From Planctomycetales bacterium (GTDB lineage Bacteria > Planctomycetota > Planctomycetia > Planctomycetales > Planctomycetaceae), in assembly GCA_020050375.1 (NCBI GenBank), contig JAGVKR010000400.1, positions 1-7,216 on the forward strand: a stretch of DNA of 7,216 bases. Reading direction: 5' to 3'. Position 1 is the stretch's first letter. Each line of letters starts with the position of its first letter. Made by a program: the position numbers and the translations under genes. A model generated the notes under the pieces. It was given only the letters and a program-made list of their open reading frames with translations. It was not told where the DNA came from and did no database searches. Positions 1 through 5,983 of this stretch are shown piece by piece.

Positions 1-1
1 C

Positions 2-628
2 CAGAAGACGTGCTACAACGAAGCCCTCAAGCTGGGGGCCGACATCGTCATCATGCTGCACCCCGACTACCAGTACACCCCTCGACTGGTGCGGGCGATG
101 GCCGCAATGATCGCTTCCGATCAGTTCGACGTGGCCCTCGGGTCGCGGATTCTCGGCGTGGGAGCCTTGAGTGGCGGCATGCCGCTCTACAAATATCTGT
201 CGAATCGTTTCCTGACGGCGACGCAGAATCTCCTCCAGCGGCACAAACTGTCGGAATACCACACCGGATACCGCGCCTTCTCGCGGAGGGTGCTCGAAAC
301 GTTGCCGCTGCTCGAAAACTCCGACGATTTTCTCTTCGACAACGAGATGCTGGCACAGGCAATGTATTTCGGGTTCAGCATCGGCGAGATTTCGTGCCCC
401 GCGAAGTATTTCGAAGAAGCCTCGTCGATCAACCTGCGGCGGAGCATCATCTACGGATTCGGGGTATTATGGACGGCAGTGCGATTTCGCATGCAGCGCT
501 GGGGCCTGGCCCGCTCTCGTTTTCTTTCCGACACTGGCCGCCGATTGCCCAGTGTGGCGCCGCCGGAAGGCTACTACACGCATCTCGAGCCGACGGGCGC
601 ATCGGCGTCTGGGGCCGTCCGGAACTGA
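2..628 (+). CDS. Family 2 glycosyltransferase (DPM1/DPG-synthase-like), 3' partial
   Basis: The reading frame is open from the left edge (first full codon at 2) to TGA at 626-628, leaving 208 visible residues; I estimate that roughly the first 80-100, including the usual nucleotide-sugar-binding N-terminus, lie outside. Visible motifs are LHPDYQY (residues 19-25), in the place of the metal/sugar-nucleotide aspartate motif of GT2 enzymes, the acceptor-loop type motif [26 protein letters not shown], and [20 protein letters not shown] near the C-terminus. These fit the dolichyl/polyprenyl-phosphate-mannose-synthase-like branch of GT2, which moves a sugar from a nucleotide donor to a lipid or glycan acceptor at the cytoplasmic face of the membrane. 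No long membrane segment is visible; the helix around [11 protein letters not shown] is short and amphipathic. The last 40 or so residues look poorly conserved. Donor and acceptor cannot be read from the sequence. The family call is firm; the exact role is unknown. Confidence 0.88.
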   Translation, partial: QKTCYNEALKLGADIVIMLHPDYQYTPRLVRAMAAMIASDQFDVALGSRILGVGALSGGMPLYKYLSNRFLTATQNLLQRHKLSEYHTGYRAFSRRVLETLPLLENSDDFLFDNEMLAQAMYFGFSIGEISCPAKYFEEASSINLRRSIIYGFGVLWTAVRFRMQRWGLARSRFLSDTGRRLPSVAPPEGYYTHLEPTGASASGAVRN

Positions 629-647
629 TCAAGTCCAAATGGCAAGT

Positions 648-692
648 CCCAAAGCGCGTTGATCCGCACGTCCCCGGCGCTTGCGGTTTGGG
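648..692 (+). terminator. Possible stem-loop after the glycosyltransferase gene
   Basis: CCCAAA at 648-653 can pair with TTTGGG at 687-692, and inside it GCGC at 654-657 can pair with GCGC at 677-680, leaving a six-base bulge (681-686) on the 3' side. The structure lies 20 bases after the glycosyltransferase stop. No T-run follows, so it is a weak candidate for an intrinsic terminator and may be chance in GC-rich DNA. Confidence 0.25.
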
Positions 693-718
693 CCTGTGCA
701 CGAGCCGAACGCCAGCAA

Positions 719-747
719 TTGCAGGTTATCCCCCCGCGCGGTAAGGT
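719..747 (+). promoter_or_regulatory. Weak sigma70-like promoter candidate for the uxaA-like gene
   Basis: TTGCAG (719-724) is followed after 17 bases by TAAGGT (742-747), a poor match to TTGACA/TATAAT. If it is real, transcription would start near 754 and give a leader of about 35 bases before the ATG at 789. The spacing is right but the -10 match is poor, so this is only a lead. Confidence 0.2.
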
Positions 748-767
748 GCGTTTTTGAAGTTCGCACC
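745..767 (+). repeat. Inverted repeat just upstream of the uxaA-like ribosome binding site
   Basis: GGTGCG (745-750) and CGCACC (762-767) form a perfect six-base-pair inverted repeat around an 11-base T-rich loop, ending 7 bases before the Shine-Dalgarno sequence. It could be a leader hairpin or the operator of a regulator of sugar-acid catabolism. Six pairs can arise by chance in DNA of this composition. Confidence 0.3.
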
Positions 768-774
768 GCGTGCT

Positions 775-781
775 GGAGGGG
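775..781 (+). promoter_or_regulatory. Ribosome binding site that fixes the uxaA-like start
   Basis: GGAGGGG lies 7 bases before the ATG at 789, a strong Shine-Dalgarno match with ideal spacing. It decides between this start and the in-frame ATG at 681, which has no such site and would add 36 residues unlike the family. Confidence 0.8.
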
Positions 782-788
782 TTGTGTC

Positions 789-2348
789 ATGCCTGCCGTG
801 AAGGGTCTGTCGCCCACGTTCATCTATTTGCATGCCGACGACAACATTGTCGTGGCCGCACGGAACGCTCCCTTGGGAACGGAAGCCCCGATCAACGGGC
901 ACGTCGTGGCGGCCAAACAGCCGATCGACCTGGGGCACAAGATGGCCACGCGGGCCATTCCGCGCGGAGCCCCGGTGAAAAAATTTGGCCAGACGATCGG
1001 TTTCGCCTCGACCGATATCGCGCCGGGAACGTGGGTCCACACGCACAACGTCGAAGCCGGGGCGCTGACGCTCGATTATGCGTATGCCTCGGAAATCCCT
1101 CCTGATCCGAAACCGGCTTCGGGCCGAACGTTCCAGGGGTACCGCCGGCACGACGGCCGCGCTGCAACTCGCAATTACATCGCCGTGATTTCGACCGTCA
1201 ACTGCTCGGCGTACACATCGCGGCTGATCGCGCAGGCCTTCAGTCGCGAATTGCTCGACGACTACCCGAACGTCGACGGCGTCGTGCCGCTCGTGCACAA
1301 GCACGGTTGCGCGATGCAGTATGGCGGCGAAGATCATCAGCAGCTCAATCGCACGCTGGCGGGATTCGCCCGGCACGTCAATATCGCGGCGTACCTCCTC
1401 GTGGGGCTGGGGTGCGAGACGGGGCAGGCGTCGTTCCTGGCCGAGAGTGAACATCTCGTCCAGATCGACATGCCGGGTCGCAAGAAACCCGAGCTGCCAT
1501 TGATCCTCAACATGCAGGATGTGGGAGGGATCCGCAAGACGGTCGAGCAGGGCGTCGCGACGCTCAAAGAGATGCTCCCCGAAGTCAACAAGGTGCGCCG
1601 CGAGCCGATCCCCGTGTCGGAGCTGATTCTGGGAACGAACTGCGGCGGGAGCGACGGCAACAGCGGTGTGACGGCCAATCCTGCGCTGGGCTTCGCCAGT
1701 GACCTGCTGATCGCTAACGGCGGAACATCGGTCCTTGCCGAGACGCCCGAAATCTATGGCGGCGAGCACACGCTCACCCGAAGAGCCGTGACGCGCGAAA
1801 TCGGCGAGAAGCTGATTGAGCGGATCAAATGGTGGGAGCACTACACCAGCATGTTCGGGGCCGAGATCAACAACAATCCGTCGGTCGGCAACAAGAAAGG
1901 GGGCCTGACGACGATCTACGAGAAATCGCTCGGGGCGATCGCCAAAGGGGGGACGACCGCCTTGCGCGAAGTCTACAAGTTTGCCGAGCCGATCCGCTCG
2001 AAGGGATTTGTGATCATGGACACCCCTGGCTACGACCCGGTCTCGGTGACAGGGCTGGTGGCCGGCGGGTGCAATATCGTGGTTTTCACGACGGGGCGCG
2101 GGAGCTGTTTCGGGTGCAAGCCGGTGCCATCGATCAAGATCGCCACCAACACGCCGATGTACGAACGAATGGTCGACGACATGGATATCAACGCGGGAGT
2201 GATCCTCGACGGAACCCCGGTCGAGGAGCTGGGACGAGAGATTTTCGAGAAAATCGTTGCGGTTGCAGGGGGCGAACAGACGAAGAGCGAGGCACAAGGA
2301 GTCGGCGACGACGAGTTCGCGCCGTGGAGCATCGGGCCGACATTGTAA
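789..2348 (+). CDS. uxaA: Altronate dehydratase family protein (UxaA-like, SAF + dehydratase domains)
   Basis: This gene encodes 519 residues, close to the roughly 495 of E. coli UxaA. UxaA removes water from D-altronate to give 2-keto-3-deoxy-D-gluconate in galacturonate breakdown, in the cytoplasm and with a divalent metal. An SAF domain fills residues 8-98 (LGHKMA at 48-53, VHTHNVE at 83-89). The large domain begins at GYRR / GRAATRNY (117-130) and carries the family's Cys- and Gly-rich motifs: VNCSA (C139), KHGCAM (C174), GLGCETGQ (C209), TNCGGSDGNSG (C285), DTPGYDPVSVTGLVAGGC (C428) and GRGSCFGCKP (C440, C443). The end DDEFAPW.IG is also family-like, so the gene looks complete. The same family includes galactarate dehydratase GarD and sulfolactate sulfo-lyase, so the substrate is not settled. 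No uronate isomerase or oxidoreductase partner is in view; a 160-base gap separates it from the glycosyltransferase upstream. Confidence 0.9.
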   Translation: MPAVKGLSPTFIYLHADDNIVVAARNAPLGTEAPINGHVVAAKQPIDLGHKMATRAIPRGAPVKKFGQTIGFASTDIAPGTWVHTHNVEAGALTLDYAYASEIPPDPKPASGRTFQGYRRHDGRAATRNYIAVISTVNCSAYTSRLIAQAFSRELLDDYPNVDGVVPLVHKHGCAMQYGGEDHQQLNRTLAGFARHVNIAAYLLVGLGCETGQASFLAESEHLVQIDMPGRKKPELPLILNMQDVGGIRKTVEQGVATLKEMLPEVNKVRREPIPVSELILGTNCGGSDGNSGVTANPALGFASDLLIANGGTSVLAETPEIYGGEHTLTRRAVTREIGEKLIERIKWWEHYTSMFGAEINNNPSVGNKKGGLTTIYEKSLGAIAKGGTTALREVYKFAEPIRSKGFVIMDTPGYDPVSVTGLVAGGCNIVVFTTGRGSCFGCKPVPSIKIATNTPMYERMVDDMDINAGVILDGTPVEELGREIFEKIVAVAGGEQTKSEAQGVGDDEFAPWSIGPTL

Positions 2349-2352
2349 TCGG

Positions 2353-2417
2353 CCGGCTTGAATCGGGTTTCCCGCGGGCACTAGAATACTGCGAGCCGGA
2401 CGGCCGCCGGTGTTTTT
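2353..2417 (+). terminator. Hairpin cluster and T-run after the uxaA-like gene
   Basis: Several alternative stems overlap here. CCGGCT (2353-2358) pairs with AGCCGG (2394-2399) and encloses a small hairpin, CGGG / CCCG (2364-2367 / 2371-2374). Alternatively GCCGG (2395-2399) pairs with CCGGT (2407-2411, one G-U pair), followed by GTTTTT (2412-2417). The second form looks like a short intrinsic terminator. It also lies in the predicted leader of the next transcript, so it could act as an attenuator. The stems are short. Confidence 0.35.
2358..2387 (+). promoter_or_regulatory. Sigma70-like promoter candidate for the GH10-like/selB unit
   Basis: TTGAAT (2358-2363), an 18-base spacer, and TAGAAT (2382-2387) match TTGACA/TATAAT at 4 of 6 and 5 of 6 positions. 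It begins 10 bases after the uxaA-like stop. Transcription would start near 2394 and give a leader of about 115 bases before the ATG at 2508. This is the best promoter-like match I found between genes in the window; promoter consensus in planctomycetes is less well defined than in E. coli. Confidence 0.4.
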
Positions 2418-2462
2418 CACGACACTTCCCAAACCACGCCGAACAGCGGAAAAGACCGTTCG

Positions 2463-2473
2463 AGCGTAACGCT
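2463..2473. repeat. Short palindrome in the GH10-like leader
   Basis: AGCGT and ACGCT flank a single central A, giving an 11-base perfect palindrome 34 bases before the start of the GH10-like gene. It has the size of a small operator half-site pair but has no known match; chance is quite possible. Confidence 0.2.
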
Positions 2474-2507
2474 ACTTCGTCAATCAGGAGCCGCTCAGGA
2501 AAACAAA

Positions 2508-3998
2508 ATGGGAGTGATGCGGTTCCTCGTGCATCCGGTCGAGCTGCTGTCGGACTGGCCGGAGGTCCACCGCGCATTCATCAGCGGCGTCGACCAGGCG
2601 GCCTGGCCGACTCGCATCGAGTTGGATGGAACGATGCTCGTCTGTCGGCGGCAAAGCCCCGACAGCGGCAAGCTGACGGTGGTCTGGCCGGTCCCCGGCT
2701 TCGGTCGCCCGATGGTCACCACCGCGTCGCTCCCCGAACGGGACGAGCCCTACGTGTTGGCGGTCGAGCTGGCCCGCGGCAAGATCGTGCAGGTTCGCAA
2801 CCAACTGGCCTTCTGGCACTCGGCCGGGATGTCGATTCCGACGGAGTTTTCCGACCGGCATCGCGAAGCCCATCGACTGTTGGCACAGGCCGTCGCCGCT
2901 CAGGACGAACCGGCCGCCGCGTCCGAAATTGCCCAGCGGGCGATCGTCGCCGAATTCCATGCGGCCGAAGCGCTGGTCCGGTCGTACTCGGACCAGCGGC
3001 TGGAGATGCGGCACCGGCAGTATCCGCAGCTTCCCACGATTCTGGGTTGCAGCCTCGGCGACAGCCTGCTCGCCCCGCCTCAGCAGGAGCAGTTTCTCAA
3101 AGCGTTCAATGGCGCAGCGATCCCCCTCCAATGGCGGTACATCGAACCGGTCGAAGGAGATTATCGCTGGGAAACCTACGACACGCAGGTCGAATGGGCG
3201 CTCGCCAATAATCTGTTGATCCGCGGCGGACCGCTGATCGATCTTTCTTCCGGCGGTCTGCCGGGTTGGCTCGCGCAGTGGCAGAACGACTACTGGAACC
3301 TGCAGAGCTTTGTTTGCGACTTCATCGAGACGGTGATCTCGCGCTACGTGGGCAAAGTCCGCATCTGGGAGGTGGCGGCCCGCGCCAACGCCGGCGGAGC
3401 GCTCGCATTGAGTGAAGAGAATCGCCTGACGCTCGTCGCCAAAGCGCTCGAGGTCGCACGGCAGGTCGACCCGGAGGGGCAGTTTCTGATCCGCATCGAT
3501 CAGCCGTGGGGCGAATACCAGGCGCGCGGGCAGCACAAGCTCTCGCCGATGCATTTCGCCGACGCCTTGATCCGAGCGGGCATGGAGCTCGCCGCGATCA
3601 ATCTGGAAATCGGGGTCGGTTACTCTCCCTCGGGCAGCCCGTCGCGCGATCTGCTCGATTTTTCGCGGCTCATCGACCAATGGACCGTATTGGGGTTGCC
3701 GCTCCAGATCACCCTGGCATTTCCTTCCGGAACAACCGCCGACGAGCAGGTCACGACCGATCTCGAAGTCGACCCGCGCTTCTGGAAGAAGCCCCTCGAC
3801 GAAACGGCGCAGGCGGAATGGATCGATGATTACCTGCCTTTGCTCTTGGCCAAGCCGTCGGTCGTCGCTGTGTTCTGGAATCATCTTTCCGATGCCCAAC
3901 CGCACCGTTTTCCGCATGCGGGGCTCATTCGCCGCGACGGCTCCGCCAAGCCGGGGCTCACGCAGGTGATGCGGCAGCACGAGCTGCACTGGACGTAA
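2508..3998 (+). CDS. GH10 (xylanase-fold) family-like protein lacking the canonical catalytic glutamates
   Basis: The protein has 496 residues; the start is supported by AGGA at 2497-2500, 7 bases before the ATG. There is no signal peptide, so it is probably cytoplasmic, unlike typical xylanases. Residues 1-112 form a beta-rich domain I do not recognise and 113-172 look helical. From 178 on the order of motifs follows a GH10 TIM barrel: LGCSLGDSLL (start), FNGAAIPLQWRYIEPVEGDYRW, IRGGPLIDLSSGGLPGWL, VRIWEVAARANA, LPLQITLAFPSG, and VFWNHLSDAQPHRF...GLIRRDG..KPG at the end. The acid/base position of WDVVNE aligns with R292 and the nucleophile position of ITELD with L403; the EN..KW and GH..VWH substrate residues are also changed. 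Acidic residues at other strand ends (E288, D331, E336, E367) could form a different site. It is probably not a xylanase; it may be a binding protein or an enzyme with another activity. The stop is 7 bases before selB. Confidence 0.75.
   Translation: MGVMRFLVHPVELLSDWPEVHRAFISGVDQAAWPTRIELDGTMLVCRRQSPDSGKLTVVWPVPGFGRPMVTTASLPERDEPYVLAVELARGKIVQVRNQLAFWHSAGMSIPTEFSDRHREAHRLLAQAVAAQDEPAAASEIAQRAIVAEFHAAEALVRSYSDQRLEMRHRQYPQLPTILGCSLGDSLLAPPQQEQFLKAFNGAAIPLQWRYIEPVEGDYRWETYDTQVEWALANNLLIRGGPLIDLSSGGLPGWLAQWQNDYWNLQSFVCDFIETVISRYVGKVRIWEVAARANAGGALALSEENRLTLVAKALEVARQVDPEGQFLIRIDQPWGEYQARGQHKLSPMHFADALIRAGMELAAINLEIGVGYSPSGSPSRDLLDFSRLIDQWTVLGLPLQITLAFPSGTTADEQVTTDLEVDPRFWKKPLDETAQAEWIDDYLPLLLAKPSVVAVFWNHLSDAQPHRFPHAGLIRRDGSAKPGLTQVMRQHELHWT
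3974..3987 (+). other. Stem-loop shortly before the selB start
   Basis: GCAGC (3974-3978) pairs perfectly with GCTGC (3983-3987) around an ACGA tetraloop, inside the last codons of the GH10-like gene and 18 bases before the selB ATG. It may affect start-site access or reinitiation at selB. The stem has only five pairs and lies in coding sequence, so its role is uncertain. Confidence 0.25.
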
Positions 3999-4005
3999 CC
4001 GACCG

Positions 4006-5958
4006 ATGACGACCGACGAAAGCCGGCGGCACGTCATCGTCGGGACCGCCGGCCACATCGATCATGGCAAGACCAGCCTCGTCCGCCGCCTGACCGGCAT
4101 CGACACCGATCGTCTCCCCGAAGAAAAGGCGCGGGGCATCTCGATCGACCTGGGGTTCGCACATTGGGAGGCCGCCGAGTTCCGCTTCGGCATCGTCGAC
4201 GTCCCTGGCCACGAGCGGTTTGTAAGAAATATGGTCGCCGGGGCCACTGGCGTCAATCTGGCACTTTTGGTCGTCGCGGCCGACGACGGCCTGATGCCAC
4301 AGACGATCGAGCATCTTGAAATCATGGATCTGCTCGGGGTCTCGGGCGGGGTCGTCGCAATCACCAAGATCGACACAGTCGATGCCGATTTTGTGGCGCT
4401 CGTCGAGGCCGAGCTCGTCGATCGATTGCGCGGCACGTTTCTCGATGGCTGCCCCGTCGTGCCGGTCTCGTCGCAAACGGGCGAAGGTTTCGACCGGCTG
4501 ACGAGCGCACTGGTCGCGGCAGCTCGCAAGTCGATCCCGCTCAGGCCAGGCGAGCTGTTCCGCATGCCGATCGACCGGGTGTTTTCGGTGCCCGGTCACG
4601 GCACTGTCGTGACCGGCTCAGTGCTGGGTGGGAGAGTGCGGGTGGGAGAGTCGCTGGAGTTATTCCCCGCGCAGCGGCTCGTGCGCGTCCGCGCCTTGCA
4701 GAACCACGGCCAGCCGGTGGACGAGAGTGGCTCGGGGAGTCGCACGGCGATCAATCTGGCCGGAGTGAAAGTCGCCGAGCTGCACCGCGGGGACGAGCTG
4801 GCAAATCCCGGATATCTGCAACCGACCAGGCGTTTGCTCGTTCGACTCAGGTGTCTGTCGAGCGCCCCGGTGTCGCTCCGCGATCGGATGTCGCTGAGCC
4901 TGCATCTGGGAACGTGCGAGGTCTCGGCGCGGGTTATCGTCAAGGGAGAGCCGCTGGCGCCTGGCACAGAAGGGTACGCCGAACTCCGCACGCTCACGCC
5001 GATCGTCGCCGCGTACGGGCAGCGATTCATCCTGCGTCGTCCGTCGCCGGCCCTGACCGTGGCCGGAGGGGTGGTGCTCGACCCCGGTATCGAGTTTCGG
5101 CGGCGACTCCCAAACCTCGCGCTGCGCGGAGCGGCGCTTGACACCGCGGACGAATTGGAGCGTCTGTCGCTGTTCTGTTCCGAACGCGATCAGGTCGATG
5201 CCTCGCCATTGACCGCCGCGTGGAAGGTGGGCGTTCCCCCAAGCCATTATGCGGCGTTGATCGAGCAGCTCGAAACAACGCGGCGTCTTATCCGTATCGG
5301 TTCGCGCGAGGCGGCTGGGCTTGTGCATGCCGATGCCCTGCAATCGCTGAAAGGGGCCGTTTTGAAGCGGGTGCATGCCGAGCTCCAGCAACAACACCCG
5401 CGACGCGCGCTGCCGCGATCGGTGTTGTTGTCGGCCTGTCGGCGTCTCGGACCGTCCAACCTGGTCGAGGCGGCCTTTGAACTATTATTGACGGCCGGCA
5501 CGCTCGTGGCGGTCGGTCCAAATTTCGGCCCGGCCAACATGCAGGTGCAGTTGACCCGCAACCAGATTGCAACACGCGCCGCGATGCTCGGGCGGATCAC
5601 CGCCGGAAAACTGGCCCCCCCGACACTCCGAGAACTGGCCGGGGCGCTCGATCAGCCGCCCGAAGCAGTTTCCGTGCTGCTTGACTTGTGCGTCGAAGAG
5701 GGAATACTGGTCGAGGTCGAAGAGGGGATATTCTTTTCTCCCGTCGCCCTCGACCAGGCGCGCCAGATTTGTCGTAACCTGCTCGCGGCCCACCGGAGCG
5801 TCACGCTGTCGCAATTGCGCGAGGCCTGGGGAACGACGCGCCGCTATGCGCTCCCGTTGTGCCAGTATTTCGACGCTCGGAAAATCACGCACCGCGCAGG
5901 AGACGTACGGCGCGCCGGACCCAACATCGCTATGAGTCTCGTGCCACCATTCTCGTAG
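4006..5958 (+). CDS. selB: Selenocysteine-specific translation elongation factor SelB
   Basis: SelB is a GTPase that carries selenocysteyl-tRNA-Sec to the ribosome at UGA codons marked by a SECIS hairpin. At 650 residues it is a little longer than E. coli SelB (614). The GTPase domain shows G1 GHIDHGKT (16-23), G2 RGISIDLGF (43-51), G3 DVPGH (65-69), G4 TKID (120-123) and G5 SSQTG (155-159). TKID instead of NKxD and RGISIDLGF instead of the EF-Tu switch separate SelB from EF-Tu. Domain II contains [20 protein letters not shown] (190-209) and domain III covers about 275-365 ([17 protein letters not shown]). The C-terminal third is a series of winged-helix domains; the last contains [20 protein letters not shown] (599-618) and [10 protein letters not shown], the SECIS-binding wing. 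It starts 7 bases after the GH10-like stop with no clear Shine-Dalgarno sequence, suggesting translational coupling. No selA or tRNA-Sec gene was seen here. Confidence 0.96.
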   Translation: MTTDESRRHVIVGTAGHIDHGKTSLVRRLTGIDTDRLPEEKARGISIDLGFAHWEAAEFRFGIVDVPGHERFVRNMVAGATGVNLALLVVAADDGLMPQTIEHLEIMDLLGVSGGVVAITKIDTVDADFVALVEAELVDRLRGTFLDGCPVVPVSSQTGEGFDRLTSALVAAARKSIPLRPGELFRMPIDRVFSVPGHGTVVTGSVLGGRVRVGESLELFPAQRLVRVRALQNHGQPVDESGSGSRTAINLAGVKVAELHRGDELANPGYLQPTRRLLVRLRCLSSAPVSLRDRMSLSLHLGTCEVSARVIVKGEPLAPGTEGYAELRTLTPIVAAYGQRFILRRPSPALTVAGGVVLDPGIEFRRRLPNLALRGAALDTADELERLSLFCSERDQVDASPLTAAWKVGVPPSHYAALIEQLETTRRLIRIGSREAAGLVHADALQSLKGAVLKRVHAELQQQHPRRALPRSVLLSACRRLGPSNLVEAAFELLLTAGTLVAVGPNFGPANMQVQLTRNQIATRAAMLGRITAGKLAPPTLRELAGALDQPPEAVSVLLDLCVEEGILVEVEEGIFFSPVALDQARQICRNLLAAHRSVTLSQLREAWGTTRRYALPLCQYFDARKITHRAGDVRRAGPNIAMSLVPPFS

Positions 5959-5983
5959 CACTGGCTGTCAGCCCGCGCTACGA
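5953..5983. terminator. Hairpin shared by the converging ends of selB and the S1-like gene
   Basis: TCGTAGC (5953-5959) pairs with GCTACGA (5977-5983), and GGCT (5963-5966) with AGCC (5970-5973) around a GTC loop; C5961 pairs with G5975. That is 12 Watson-Crick pairs in 14 positions, with two mismatches (5960/5976 and 5962/5974). The stem holds the selB stop (TAG, 5956-5958) and the S1-like stop on the other strand (5978-5980), which pair with each other. No T-run follows on either strand, so it would be an atypical two-way terminator or a 3'-end-protecting structure. It could also be a copy of a dispersed palindromic repeat. Confidence 0.5.

Noticed and set aside
10..744. Open frame of 244 codons in another frame over the glycosyltransferase
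   Set aside because: It is Arg/Ala/Pro-rich shadow sequence; the glycosyltransferase motifs are in the overlapping frame starting at 2.
626..754. TGA at 626-628 as a selenocysteine codon, since the frame stays open to 754 and a hairpin begins 20 bases downstream
   Set aside because: The residues before the stop look like a normal variable tail, the continuation matches no glycosyltransferase feature, and this family is not known to contain selenocysteine.
681..788. Earlier in-frame ATG (681) for the uxaA-like gene
   Set aside because: It would add 36 residues unlike the family and has no Shine-Dalgarno sequence, whereas the ATG at 789 has GGAGGGG at ideal spacing.
726..2432. Long open frame (568 codons) on the minus strand, antisense to the uxaA-like gene
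   Set aside because: The product is rich in R, H, D and V with no recognisable motif, and the opposite strand carries a clearly conserved dehydratase. Long antisense frames are expected in GC-rich coding DNA.
2484..4058. Long open frame (524 codons) on the minus strand, antisense to the GH10-like gene
   Set aside because: It has the same Arg-rich shadow composition, no domain, and overlaps the whole GH10-like gene, which has a ribosome binding site and GH10-like motifs.
4141..4143. Serine (S46) instead of threonine in the SelB switch I motif RGISIDLGF
   Set aside because: Serine in place of threonine at this point is, as far as I recall, common among bacterial SelB proteins and can keep the hydroxyl that binds the metal, so it is not a sign of lost activity.
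4626..4651. Direct repeat of GGGTGGGAGAGT (4626-4637 and 4640-4651) inside selB
   Set aside because: The period is 14 bases, so the copies are read in different frames, and the encoded [12 protein letters not shown] fits the normal domain II pattern without an insertion. Likely coincidence.
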